Source of the DNA: DATAMF01 sp964472565
GTDB taxonomy: Bacteria > Chloroflexota > Anaerolineae > Aggregatilineales > Aggregatilineaceae
DNA length: 64,000 bases
Reading direction: 5' to 3'
Assembly: GCA_964472565.1 (NCBI GenBank)
Contig: CAYYNB010000005.1
Location: 17,160 to 81,159, forward strand
The position numbers and the translations under genes are program-made. The notes beneath the pieces were generated by a model. That model searched no databases and had not been told where the DNA came from. It worked only from the letters and a program-made list of their open reading frames with translations. The number at the start of each line of letters is the position of its first letter. Positions within the stretch are counted from its first letter, which is position 1. This document shows, in pieces, positions 8,702-17,725 of this stretch.

Positions 8702-9973
8702 ATGAAGATTTACCTGGAAACAACCGGCTGCCGGTTAAATCAAAGCGAAGTGGAAACAATCGCGCGGCAGTTCCAGCAAGCCGGACATTTGATTGTACGA
8801 GCCGCTGAAGAGGCGGATGTGTGTGTGGTGAATACCTGCGCGGTGACAGGCGAAGCAACGCGAAGCTCACGTAATATGATCCGGCGGCTGAACCGCGAAA
8901 ATCCGGCGATGGAAATTGTCGCTACCGGGTGCTATGCGCATCTGTCACCGGAGATAGTGAGCAAACTGCCCGGCGTGGGACAGGTGATCAATAACCTGGA
9001 CAAGGATCGATTGGTGCCGCTGGTTTTGCATACGGCGGAAACGTTTGAGCCGCTCGAACGAGAATTTTTGCCGGGGGCATTAGGGCGCACCCGTGCCTTT
9101 GTGAAGGCACAGGATGGGTGCAATAACCACTGTACTTTTTGCGTTACGACGATTGCACGCGGACCGGGGCGCAGCCGCACTGCGACTGAGATTTTGCGCG
9201 AAATCCAGATGCTGGCTGAGAGTGGGTATCAGGAAGCGGTGCTCACGGGCGTACATCTGGGTTCGTATGGGCATGATCAGGGCGATCATGAAGGATTGTA
9301 CCATCTCGTGCGGGGCATTCTGGACAGCACCGATATTCCACGCGTACGGCTATCATCGCTGGAACCCTGGGATATCACGCCGGAATTTTTGGAATTGTGG
9401 GATAACCGGCGGTTATGCCGCCATTTGCATCTGCCGCTACAAAGCGGGTGTGATGCCACACTCAAACGGATGGCGCGGCGCACGTCGCAAAAAACATTTC
9501 GCCATCTGATTGAAACGGGGCGAGCGCTGATCCCTGACCTGGCAATCAGCACCGATATGATTGTGGGATTTCCTGGCGAAACAGATGAGGAATTTGAAAC
9601 GAGCTACGAATTCGCGCGGGAGATGGATTTTATGAAGATACATGTCTTCCGCTATTCGGCACGGGCGGGCACAGCGGCGGCACGCATGCCAATGCAAATT
9701 GGCGAGGACATGAAAAAAGAACGCAGCGCGCGGCTGCTGGCGCTATCGGATGAAGGAGCGCGGCAGTTTTACCAACGTTTCGTCGGGCAAAAAATGGATG
9801 TATTATGGGAACAGATTGCAGGCGCGACGCCGGATGGACTCCAGAATACCGGCCTGACCGATAATTACATCCGGGCGGATCTAATCTCACCTGCGGTGAT
9901 GACCAATACGATCACCACCGTGCGGATGGTCGAAGCAACCGAACGCGGCTTGGTCGCAGTCACACAAGGATAA
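8702..9973 (+). CDS. mtaB: tRNA (t6A37) methylthiotransferase MtaB
   Basis: A radical-SAM methylthiotransferase that converts t6A37 to ms2t6A37 in tRNAs reading ANN codons. The N-terminal UPF0004 domain supplies three cluster cysteines (ETTGCRLNQSE, VVNTCAVTG, ATGCYAHL); the radical-SAM cluster is CNNHCTFC; a TRAM-like C-terminal part follows. The GRSRT and LTGVHLGSYG segments are typical of the MtaB subgroup rather than MiaB or RimO. The ATG at 8702 with GGAAG four bases upstream is preferred to a TTG at 8687. 423 aa is normal. HIT-family gene follows six bases on. Confidence 0.9.
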   Translation: MKIYLETTGCRLNQSEVETIARQFQQAGHLIVRAAEEADVCVVNTCAVTGEATRSSRNMIRRLNRENPAMEIVATGCYAHLSPEIVSKLPGVGQVINNLDKDRLVPLVLHTAETFEPLEREFLPGALGRTRAFVKAQDGCNNHCTFCVTTIARGPGRSRTATEILREIQMLAESGYQEAVLTGVHLGSYGHDQGDHEGLYHLVRGILDSTDIPRVRLSSLEPWDITPEFLELWDNRRLCRHLHLPLQSGCDATLKRMARRTSQKTFRHLIETGRALIPDLAISTDMIVGFPGETDEEFETSYEFAREMDFMKIHVFRYSARAGTAAARMPMQIGEDMKKERSARLLALSDEGARQFYQRFVGQKMDVLWEQIAGATPDGLQNTGLTDNYIRADLISPAVMTNTITTVRMVEATERGLVAVTQG

Positions 9974-9979
9974 AGGTAA

Positions 9980-10321
9980 ATGGCCTGTATTTTCTGTCAG
10001 ATTGCAGCGCATGAGCGGAGCGCTCAGATTGTGTATGAAGACGATCAAGTTGTGGCGTTTCATGATGTGAACCCAATAGCCCCGGTGCATATCCTCGTTA
10101 TTCCGCGCGAGCATATCACCGGCCCGGTTGACATTGGGGATGAGAGTGCTGAACTGGCGGGCAAGCTGCTTGTGGCGGCGGCGAAAATCGCGCGGCAAGA
10201 GGGATTCGCAGCGGACGGCTATCGTCTGGTGCTCAACCAGGGGCGCAACGGCGGGCAGTCGGTATTTCATGTCCATCTCCATCTGTTAGCAGGACGCCGG
10301 ATGCAGTGGCCGCCGGGATAA
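9980..10321 (+). CDS. HIT-family (Hint-like) nucleotide hydrolase
   Basis: 113 aa. The histidine-triad motif HVHLHLL near the C-terminus carries the nucleophilic His, and the N-terminal CIFCQIAAHE plus VIPREHI are typical of bacterial Hint/PKCI proteins, which hydrolyse purine nucleoside phosphoramidates and aminoacyl-AMP. Length is normal. It directly follows mtaB on the same strand (6-base gap), so co-transcription is likely. Confidence 0.93.
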   Translation: MACIFCQIAAHERSAQIVYEDDQVVAFHDVNPIAPVHILVIPREHITGPVDIGDESAELAGKLLVAAAKIARQEGFAADGYRLVLNQGRNGGQSVFHVHLHLLAGRRMQWPPG

Positions 10322-10344
10322 ATACGCGGTAAGGGGGTATTCAG

Positions 10345-11628
10345 ATGAAGCGGTTTCTTCTGCTGTTGATTGGACTTCTGCTCATCAGCGCACAGGCCCA
10401 CGCTCACCCTTATACCCAAGTTGATCCCGCTCGCTTCCCCAGCAGCAGCAACGGCATCAGGGTTTTCAACGATCAGATAAACGTCCACTATCTCACCGAT
10501 GCACAAGCTGAATTTGCGGCCACACATTATGCTGGCACCCAGAAAGTAACGCTTGCTGGCGCGCAGCGGCTGCGCGCCTATAATCCCTACTTCGTGGTGC
10601 TGCATTACCGGCTTGGGCTGGGACTCGGCCACAGTACGCCGGTTGGTGACTGCCAACCCAGCAGTGAATTTATTCATATTATTTCCGGCGATTGGGTGCA
10701 GGAATGGCCGGGGGAGGATTCGCTGTCTGAAGACTGGTTTTATCATTATGATGGGCAGCGGGTTTTTCAGTGTGATTGGGGCTGGTATCTGATGGATACG
10801 GACCACCCCGATTATCGGACGTGGTGGATCGAACAGGTGTTGGACCAACTAGCGCTGAATGAAAATGATGGGTTATTTGCAGACAGTGTCAATGTACCCA
10901 ACGGACTCGGTGCGGATCGATGGCGGCCCATTTTGCCGGAAATTGACGAGGCGTGGGAAGCAGACTGGTCGCGGCGGATCGAGGACTGGATGACCTGGAC
11001 ACGCGAGCAGTTCGGGGGAAAGTATGCGCTGATTGTAAACGCGGGCGGCTGGATCACGACCCGGGACCAGACGGACTACAGCCTCGCAGATGGCGTGATG
11101 ATCGAAGCATTTGCCGGATGGGGTGAATACAGCCGCTTTGAAGTCTCGGATTGGGTGCTGCAAATAGATCGCATTCTGTCGCTGGTCAACCAGGATCGTA
11201 TTGTGATCCTGCAAAACTATGTTGGGGAGCCATCCGAACGACTGTGGATGCTGGCGAATTATCTGCTGGTGAAGGGCAACTACACTTACATCAATTTCGA
11301 AGTGAGTGATGGGGCCGAGTGGTTCCCCGAATATGATCTATTGATCGGGTCGTTGGTTACTCCAATCCCAAACACCATTGAAGATTTGCGGATGGAGAAT
11401 GGGCTTTATAGCCGTAGCTACAGCAATGCGCGGGTGCTCGTTAATCCCGATCCCAATGGTACGCCGATCACGATGGCACTCGAAGGGCCGCTGTACCTTG
11501 TAACCGAGGTGATCGGCGGCGGGGATATTCCCGAAGATGCAGATATGTCGGCATGGCATGTCGTCACCGCGGAAGTTTATGAAGTAACTATCGAACCAGG
11601 GCAAGCCGCTATCTTACTCGGCAGATAG
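10345..11628 (+). CDS. Exported glycoside-hydrolase-like protein (GHL15-like)
   Basis: 427 aa with a clear signal peptide (KRFLLLLIGLLLISAQAHAH). The body is a TIM-barrel-like protein resembling the hypothetical glycosyl hydrolase family often called GHL15: YNPYFVVLHYRLGLG, the WGWYLMD segment, NDGLFADSVN and GVMIEAFAGWG near the expected acidic residues. Substrate is unknown. It overlaps convergently by 15 bases with the GH18-like gene on the other strand. Assignment rests on overall pattern, not on a proven catalytic motif. Confidence 0.6.
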   Translation: MKRFLLLLIGLLLISAQAHAHPYTQVDPARFPSSSNGIRVFNDQINVHYLTDAQAEFAATHYAGTQKVTLAGAQRLRAYNPYFVVLHYRLGLGLGHSTPVGDCQPSSEFIHIISGDWVQEWPGEDSLSEDWFYHYDGQRVFQCDWGWYLMDTDHPDYRTWWIEQVLDQLALNENDGLFADSVNVPNGLGADRWRPILPEIDEAWEADWSRRIEDWMTWTREQFGGKYALIVNAGGWITTRDQTDYSLADGVMIEAFAGWGEYSRFEVSDWVLQIDRILSLVNQDRIVILQNYVGEPSERLWMLANYLLVKGNYTYINFEVSDGAEWFPEYDLLIGSLVTPIPNTIEDLRMENGLYSRSYSNARVLVNPDPNGTPITMALEGPLYLVTEVIGGGDIPEDADMSAWHVVTAEVYEVTIEPGQAAILLGR

Positions 11629-12672
11629 CCACGCTTCCTGGAATTGGGTCCATTCCAGCGGCTCAGTTTCTTTATAGACGTAAAGGGCGATGCCTTTGAC
11701 CAACTGGCCCGCATCCTTCGCGTCTTTGATGCCAGCTTTGACTCCCTTAATTCCGGCGTCCAGGCTTTCGACGGCGGGATCGTGACCGGGGGCCAGGGAA
11801 TAGGTGGGCAGCGCTACGATGATCGATACTTCATTGCTCAATTTACCTAACACATCGGCATAACTATCAACCTGATAGGCCACCCACTTTTGATAGTCGG
11901 CGGCACTGGTCAAGCTGCTGGCGTGGGCCATAATTACCACTTCGTCCACGAGCAGCATCCCGATGCCCTGCTTATAGTCCATATCCCAGGTCAGATCGCC
12001 CGCATCGGTCATTTCGGGACCCACAGGAACATTGGGATTAGTGGGGATACGATCCGCCGGGACGGTGACAGAGAGAATGGCAGAGGAGCCAATCGCCTGA
12101 CGGAGATCACGCAGCATTTGCAGATACAAATTACTCCCGTTGGCGATACGGCTGCCTTGAAGCTGAATGCCATCCAGTTGCCACTCCTTGACGGCTTTCC
12201 GAGCCAGATCGACCAGCAGATTGTGGGTGCTCGCCGCGCTGATCTTGTCAATATCGACCTCGCGCAGCCACAGTAAAATTTTGACCCCAGGATAGGCGGT
12301 ACGCAGCATCTGGGCAAAAGCTGTTGCGTTCTGAACTTCCTGGAAAGAACCGTCCGAATACCACACGCCCGCTTCCAGATAAACTGCCGTGATCCGGCTC
12401 GACTTTAATCGATCTGCCAACTGGCGCACGCTAGCTTCCGGCTGCTGGGTCCAATCCACATCCAACCAAGTGCGATTCTCGGTAAGCGTTTTTTCTTCAT
12501 CAAGCGAAGGCAACACAAACTGACGAACCACCAGCACCAACACCACCAACCCTACCCCAATACCCGCACCCCATAAGATACGGCGCGGCAAGGTTGGACG
12601 CTGTTCCAAACGAACATGTCCACGAGTAGATCGTAGCTGTGAGCGTCGAGGTGGACGATCTGGACGGTTCAT
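11614..12672 (-). CDS. Membrane-anchored GH18-like protein, catalytic motif altered
   Basis: 352 aa. A basic N-terminus and one membrane segment (about residues 34-52, GVGLVVLVLVVRQFV) place a TIM-barrel-like domain outside the cell. The domain resembles the chitinase/YaaH-like GH18 fold (ITAVYLEAGVW, GVKILLWLR, ILSVTVPAD). Where active GH18 enzymes have DGxDxDxE, this protein reads WQLDGIQLQGS, so the acid catalyst is missing and it may bind rather than cut. It lies 10 bases downstream of ybeY in the same direction. Confidence 0.55.
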   Translation of the reverse strand: MNRPDRPPRRSQLRSTRGHVRLEQRPTLPRRILWGAGIGVGLVVLVLVVRQFVLPSLDEEKTLTENRTWLDVDWTQQPEASVRQLADRLKSSRITAVYLEAGVWYSDGSFQEVQNATAFAQMLRTAYPGVKILLWLREVDIDKISAASTHNLLVDLARKAVKEWQLDGIQLQGSRIANGSNLYLQMLRDLRQAIGSSAILSVTVPADRIPTNPNVPVGPEMTDAGDLTWDMDYKQGIGMLLVDEVVIMAHASSLTSAADYQKWVAYQVDSYADVLGKLSNEVSIIVALPTYSLAPGHDPAVESLDAGIKGVKAGIKDAKDAGQLVKGIALYVYKETEPLEWTQFQEAWLSAE

Positions 12673-12682
12673 ACTTTACTAC

Positions 12683-13171
12683 CTATTCAGAGTCATCAAA
12701 TCGGAAATGAGGCACCACAATATTAATCTGCATCACTTGCAAAGCTTCGGACTGGATAGTCCACATCTCGGCTTGATTTTCAGGATTGTCATGGTCATAG
12801 CCTAACAAATGCAGCGTTCCATGAATGACTGCCAAGACCAGTTCATCATCGACCGGGTGCTGCTCCTCATCGGCATGGCGCTGGATATAGGGAAGCGAAA
12901 GAATCAAATCGCCCAGATATGCCGCTTCTTCTTCGGGAATTGTCGGGTCCGACTCGGATGGAAAAGACAGGACATCGGTTGGCGCATCGACGGAACGGAA
13001 TTCCCGATTCATTTCCTGGACGGTTGCATCATCGGCAATGACAATACTTAACCCGGACTCTGGCTCGACCACATGCCGATCCAATAACCATTGGATGGCC
13101 TGGCGCAGCCGCTCTTCAGGGAGCGCGGGCGCGGGGTCAAGTTGAATGACAAAGTTAAGATCGTAGGTCAT
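12683..13171 (-). CDS. ybeY: Endoribonuclease YbeY (rRNA maturation factor)
   Basis: 162 aa. The zinc-binding HGTLHLLGYDHDN motif is complete, preceded by TDVLSFPSES, both family hallmarks. YbeY acts in 16S rRNA 3'-end processing and ribosome quality control. Its start overlaps the stop of the HD-phosphodiesterase gene by four bases; the pgpH-ybeY pairing is widely conserved in bacteria. Confidence 0.96.
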   Translation of the reverse strand: MTYDLNFVIQLDPAPALPEERLRQAIQWLLDRHVVEPESGLSIVIADDATVQEMNREFRSVDAPTDVLSFPSESDPTIPEEEAAYLGDLILSLPYIQRHADEEQHPVDDELVLAVIHGTLHLLGYDHDNPENQAEMWTIQSEALQVMQINIVVPHFRFDDSE

Positions 13172-15375
13172 GGTGTCTTTTCCGTTGGATGATCATCGAT
13201 GTGGGCATTGATGGGCGGCGCATCGGAGCCAACAGGGGGATGCACATTGGTCGTGGCTGGCAGCGCGGCGACCTGTCCGGTTCCTAATGCGCTCGGTGTG
13301 CCGGGATAGGCGATACGCGGGTGGAAAATACCTTGCAGCGCGGTAAGAAAGGCTTCGCGCAGGGTGCGTAAATCGTTCAGGGTCAGGCCGCTTTCGTCTA
13401 ACTGCCCTTCGCGCAGACGTGACTCGAAAATAAAGTCCACGGTTTCCTGAATATCCTGCTTGCTTTGGGGCCGACGTGCACGCACGCTGGATTCACAGCC
13501 ATCGGCCAGCATTAAAATAGCAGTTTCGCGCGATTGCGGGCGTGGGCCGGGATAGGTGAATTCCTGAATATCGACGGCCGTATGATTCTTTTCGGTTGCT
13601 TCAAGCGCTTTACGATAGAAGTAGGCTACCTGGGTGGTCCCATGATGTTCCACAATAAAATCACGAATCCGGTTGGGTAAGCGGTAGCGCCGCCCAAGCC
13701 GTTCGCCCTCGGACACATGCCCGATGATGATACGAGCACTTTGATAGGGATCATCAAGCGAATCGTGAGGGTTAAGGTTTTCCGCCTGATTTTCGACAAA
13801 AAAGTGCGGATTGAGAATCTTCCCGACATCATGGTACATCGCTGCAACACGCAACAGCGAACCATTGGCGTTGACCTGCTGAGCGCCCAACTCGGCCAGG
13901 TTAGCGACCTGAAGACTATGCTGATAGGTGCCCGGTGCTTCGCGCAGGAGGCGCTGTAACAAGGCATGGTTGGGCTGAAGCAGTTCAATGATTTTGATAC
14001 TGGTCGGAATGTTCAACAAATAGCCAATGACGAATAAGCCTACCAGCGCAAGGGCCGCGGACAGCAGACCGTTGATAAACAGCGACCCCATAATCTGTTT
14101 GAGAGTGGTCAACCAATCGACAGATGTGTCGGAATTTAAAGCGAACAGGAGGGCAATACTTGCGCTTGCCAGTCCAACCGCGCCGCCCGCCATAAAATAG
14201 GAATTGAAGCGCTCGGTATGTCCCAGAGTCAAAATACCTGCCGTTCCAGAAAACCCAATCAGCATAGTGAATTCGAGGGAATTGCCCGTCATATAACCGA
14301 CAAGTCCCGCTAACAATACAATCATAAGCACTGCCATTTGGGGACCGACAAGTGTGCTGACCAGGAATGCAAAGGCAGAAGCCGGATAGTAGTAGGGCTG
14401 GATCGATTCATTCCGGCTCACGATGCGAGTACCTGCCAGAAAGATTAGAAACAACATTCCCAGCAGGATCGTCAGCTTGGCATCTTTATAAACGCGGGGA
14501 TAAAACTGGCGGAGGTAGATACCCAATAATGTTGCAACAAGCGATATCGCCAGCAGACCACTAAAGAAGTGCGAAGAACGGCGCTGATTGACTTGCAGCA
14601 GACCCACGCGATCTAAGGCCTCGATATGCGCTGGCGTGGCAATTTCGCCCGCCCGGATGATCATTTGTCCACGCGCAAAGGTACGCATTTCAACGGGGAC
14701 ATTCTCGGCGGCTTCGGCCTGCGCCTGGCGGGTTGCTTCCTCGTTGTAAAAGGCATTCACCTGCATCAGACCGCCGACAATGGCCTTGATGATCGAAACT
14801 TCGGTTTCGCTGTAGCTGGCACTGATCAGGTTAGGCAGACTTTCGCGCTTGGTTTGGATATTATCGGCGCGCACTTCGCCGCTCATTACACGCTCTAACA
14901 GGCGAATAATTTGAGCATCAATCGCCTGCCACGTATTTTCATCATTGGTCAGAATAGCTTCCGTAACGGGCGCTTCAAGCGGTAGATCCGTGATCAGCGC
15001 AATATCCTGTTTTTTTTGCTCCAGCGTCGCAAAATCATCGCTTCGGACATTTTCGAGATAGTCCAGAATTTGACGCGCCAGTTGAATTTGCTCGGCTCCG
15101 ACACTGGGATCGGGCGGATCGTACATGGGGCGCACGGCATCAGCGGCAGCGCTGCGCTTGGCTTCGGTCAGCACTTCGCTTTCATATTTGAGCGCACGGG
15201 GGGCCAGTATGTCGCGCGGGGCGACCTGCCCTTCCTCAAGCGAGACTTTGCTGCTGGATGGGATCAACGAATCGTAGGCGGTAATTAAGGCCCCGATCAC
15301 GATGAACAGAACCAACAGCAGCACATATTCTGCCCGCCGAAGCAGTTTATTGGTGGGATTTTGGCGCTGATTCAT
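13168..15375 (-). CDS. pgpH: 7TM-HD family cyclic-di-AMP phosphodiesterase (PgpH/YqfF-like)
   Basis: 735 aa. Order: N-terminal TM (about 15-33), extracellular 7TMR-HDED domain (about 35-270), seven TM helices (about 275-470), then a cytoplasmic HD domain with HSLQVANLAE, YHDVGKILNPHFF, NPHD and EHHGTTQ. This is the PgpH architecture, which hydrolyses c-di-AMP to pApA. A Pro/Ala-rich tail ends the protein. Next to ybeY with a four-base overlap, as in Firmicutes. Activity is inferred from the intact HD residues. Confidence 0.92.
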   Translation of the reverse strand: MNQRQNPTNKLLRRAEYVLLLVLFIVIGALITAYDSLIPSSSKVSLEEGQVAPRDILAPRALKYESEVLTEAKRSAAADAVRPMYDPPDPSVGAEQIQLARQILDYLENVRSDDFATLEQKKQDIALITDLPLEAPVTEAILTNDENTWQAIDAQIIRLLERVMSGEVRADNIQTKRESLPNLISASYSETEVSIIKAIVGGLMQVNAFYNEEATRQAQAEAAENVPVEMRTFARGQMIIRAGEIATPAHIEALDRVGLLQVNQRRSSHFFSGLLAISLVATLLGIYLRQFYPRVYKDAKLTILLGMLFLIFLAGTRIVSRNESIQPYYYPASAFAFLVSTLVGPQMAVLMIVLLAGLVGYMTGNSLEFTMLIGFSGTAGILTLGHTERFNSYFMAGGAVGLASASIALLFALNSDTSVDWLTTLKQIMGSLFINGLLSAALALVGLFVIGYLLNIPTSIKIIELLQPNHALLQRLLREAPGTYQHSLQVANLAELGAQQVNANGSLLRVAAMYHDVGKILNPHFFVENQAENLNPHDSLDDPYQSARIIIGHVSEGERLGRRYRLPNRIRDFIVEHHGTTQVAYFYRKALEATEKNHTAVDIQEFTYPGPRPQSRETAILMLADGCESSVRARRPQSKQDIQETVDFIFESRLREGQLDESGLTLNDLRTLREAFLTALQGIFHPRIAYPGTPSALGTGQVAALPATTNVHPPVGSDAPPINAHIDDHPTEKTP

Positions 15376-15403
15376 TTTTACTCAAACCCGCTGCAAGAGC
15401 CTG

Positions 15404-15850
15404 TCAATGGGTGAGCAGTTCCTGGACAATGCTGTTGACCGTCTTACCATCGGCCTGCCCTTTGAGGCGCGGCATCAGTACTTTCATGACGTTGCCCATG
15501 TCTTTAGGTGATGAGGCACCAGACTCCTGGATGGCCTGACGCGCCAACGCTTCAATGTCCTCGCGAGACAACTGTTTGGGGAGATAGGTTTCGATGATCC
15601 CCAGTTCATAACGTTCACCAGCGGCGAGTTCGGTCCGCCCGGCGCGATCCATCTCTTCAATAGCCTCGCGGCGTTTTTTGGCTTCGGCCATCAAGATGCC
15701 AATGGTATCACTTTCGGAGAGTTCGATCCGCTTATCCACTTCGACCTGCTTAAAGGCGGCCATCATCAAACGCAGCACTTCGCGCCGTTTAGTATCACCG
15801 GACTTCATCGATTCTTTTAGATCAAGTTGAATTTGTTCTTTGGGATGCAT
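15404..15850 (-). CDS. GatB/YqeY domain protein
   Basis: 148 aa. The sequence MHPKEQIQLDLKESMKSGD, followed by LRLMMAAFK and the C-terminal SPKDMGNVMKVLMPRLKG..DG, is the YqeY family, related to the tail domain of the GatB amidotransferase subunit and thought to interact with tRNA. The ATG at 15850 is chosen because the GAGGAGGGG just upstream is the Shine-Dalgarno; a start at 15865 would place that site inside the coding region. It may head the pgpH-ybeY run (28-base gap). Confidence 0.92.
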   Translation of the reverse strand: MHPKEQIQLDLKESMKSGDTKRREVLRLMMAAFKQVEVDKRIELSESDTIGILMAEAKKRREAIEEMDRAGRTELAAGERYELGIIETYLPKQLSREDIEALARQAIQESGASSPKDMGNVMKVLMPRLKGQADGKTVNSIVQELLTH

Positions 15851-16187
15851 GCTTCCCCTCCTCATTTACATGTGGGCATTATAGTCGCAGAAGACGGGCA
15901 TCGCCAATAAAGTCACCACTAAACATATGCACATTTCTCTTTAGAACTCCTAAGAAGGCCTGTGTATTCCACAAAGTATATCCTCTTACAAAAACACTGT
16001 CTAAACATGATGAATTGCACTGTGCCGGAAAGTCAATCCTAGATTACTGTGATTTCAGCGAGATCGATCAAGAAAGGATGCTTATTAGACCCCATTAAAA
16101 ATTCAGTCTGTCCGACGAGTGGCGGAAATCGACCGTCCCAAAAGGGTTAGTTTATTCGTCCATTGTCGAACGAGAGAGGTAGACCCC
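15851..16187. other. Divergent intergenic region before the hdr-mvh operon
   Basis: About 340 bases between yqeY and hdrC. It is more AT-rich than its surroundings. It must carry promoters for both directions, but I find no box pair close to consensus; TTGCAC near 16016 and TAGATT near 16041 are too far apart. No RNA gene or clear palindrome is seen. An in-frame GTG at 16119 could extend hdrC upstream but has no Shine-Dalgarno. Confidence 0.4.
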
Positions 16188-16766
16188 TTGAATACATCTA
16201 GAACCCAGACGTTTTATGATCGGGTGGCGCGGGCAACTCCAGGGGGTGAACTGCTTGGTCAATGCTTACAATGTGGCTCGTGTGGCGGTTCATGCCCATC
16301 GGGTGCGGATATGGATCATACCCCCCGCGCGCTGTTTGCGATGATCCGGGCCGGACTTGAAGACGAAGTGCTCCGAAGCAATGCGCCCTGGTACTGTGTA
16401 TCGTGTTTTAGCTGTACTACACGGTGCCCCCAACAGATTCCCATCACTGACATTATGTACACGCTGAAGCAGATGGCGATCCAAGAAGGCCATTATGATC
16501 ACCCGCATGCAACAAAATTTTCAGAGACTTTTATCGGTTTTGTTGAACAGCGAGGCCGCAGTTTTGAATTTGGATTAGCGACTCGCTATCACCTGTTCCA
16601 TCTGATCCAGCACCCCAATCAGATGCTTAAGATGGGGGGGATGGGTTTTAACATGCTGCGTCGAAATCGACTGGCGCTGCGTCCGAAGTCGATCCGCAAT
16701 ATGGATCAACTGAGCGCGATTTTGAAGGAAGCCAAAGCGATTGCGGCAGAGGAGAGACAGGGATGA
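16188..16766 (+). CDS. hdrC: Heterodisulfide reductase subunit C-like (HdrC)
   Basis: 192 aa with two 4Fe-4S ferredoxin motifs: C26xxC29xxC32xxxC36P and C70xxC73xxC76xxxC80P. HdrC carries electrons between HdrA and HdrB. The TTG at 16188 is chosen because AGAGAGG lies eight bases upstream; a GTG at 16119 would add 23 residues without a ribosome site. The C-terminal helix region is typical of the family. It overlaps hdrB by four bases and begins the hdrCBA-mvhDGA operon. Confidence 0.92.
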   Translation: MNTSRTQTFYDRVARATPGGELLGQCLQCGSCGGSCPSGADMDHTPRALFAMIRAGLEDEVLRSNAPWYCVSCFSCTTRCPQQIPITDIMYTLKQMAIQEGHYDHPHATKFSETFIGFVEQRGRSFEFGLATRYHLFHLIQHPNQMLKMGGMGFNMLRRNRLALRPKSIRNMDQLSAILKEAKAIAAEERQG

Positions 16767-17716
16767 CCCACAAAACTTATGCTTATTACCCTGGCTGCTC
16801 ACTCCAACACCGCAGCCATGCCTATGAAGTGTCGAATAACGCGATAGCGAAAGCATTGGGCTTTGAACTAGTTGAAATCGATGACTGGAACTGCTGTGGC
16901 GCTACTGAAATGTTTTCGCTGAACCGGCTGCCTGCTTATTCGCTGATAGCCCGTAATCTGGCGCTGGCAGAAGAGGCGGGTTCAGAAGAGGTGGTCGCGG
17001 CATGCAGCCTGTGTTTTCTCAACCTCGCCAAAACCGACCAGCACATGAAAAAATTTGCGAAAGTCGAGCACGAAGTGAATCAAGCACTGGCAGCAGGCAA
17101 ACTTCACTACGATCCAGGGAGTGTGAGGGTTCGTCATTTGCTGGAATTAGTGCTCACCGATTACGGGCTTGATGCGATCAAGGAATGTACAAAACGCCCA
17201 CTTTATGGCCTTAGCCTGGCACCTTACTATGGCTGCTTATTGGCTCGTCCGAACAGCGTATTCGACAACACTGAACAACCCATTGCCATGGACCGGCTGA
17301 TTGAGGCGCTCGGCGCGAAGGCGGCACCCTTCAGCATGAAAACGTACTGCTGCGGGGGGCACATGACACAGATCAGCGAGGCCACCGCGCTGGAGATGAT
17401 CCACAAAATTGTCAAAAACGCGGCAGATGGCGGCGCGGATGCGATTGTCACGGTGTGCCCGATGTGCCAGCTCAACCTGGATGTCTATCAGGGGTATGCC
17501 AACCAGTTATTTGAGACTGAGTTTGAAATTCCGGTTATGTTTTTCTCGCAGCTCGTCGGGCTGGCAATGGGCTTTGCGCCAAAAGATTTGGGATTTGGGC
17601 AAGAGTTTATTTCGTTTAGCCCTCTGCTGGAAAAAATTCAGGAAATCCCACCGGCCAAAGTCAAGCCGGAACGACGTTCCAAGCAGGCGCTCCCGATGCC
17701 TGTGATGCCGGAATAG
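16763..17716 (+). CDS. hdrB: Heterodisulfide reductase subunit B-like (HdrB)
   Basis: 317 aa with two CCG domains. The first reads C12-x31-C44C45G-x35-C81xxC84, exactly the classical spacing; the second has YYGC, YCCGG and CPMC. In methanogen HdrB these cysteines bind two noncubane 4Fe-4S clusters that reduce the disulfide substrate. The intact residues suggest a disulfide-type substrate here too, though CoM-S-S-CoB is not expected in this bacterium. Overlaps hdrC by four bases; hdrA starts nine bases after it. Confidence 0.94.
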   Translation: MTHKTYAYYPGCSLQHRSHAYEVSNNAIAKALGFELVEIDDWNCCGATEMFSLNRLPAYSLIARNLALAEEAGSEEVVAACSLCFLNLAKTDQHMKKFAKVEHEVNQALAAGKLHYDPGSVRVRHLLELVLTDYGLDAIKECTKRPLYGLSLAPYYGCLLARPNSVFDNTEQPIAMDRLIEALGAKAAPFSMKTYCCGGHMTQISEATALEMIHKIVKNAADGGADAIVTVCPMCQLNLDVYQGYANQLFETEFEIPVMFFSQLVGLAMGFAPKDLGFGQEFISFSPLLEKIQEIPPAKVKPERRSKQALPMPVMPE

Positions 17717-17725
17717 GAGGCCGCG

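Noticed and set aside
16100..16187. FNR/CRP-type operator near the hdr operon (TGTGAT at about 16048, GATCGATC at about 16063)
   Set aside because: The half-sites do not form a palindrome with the required spacing.
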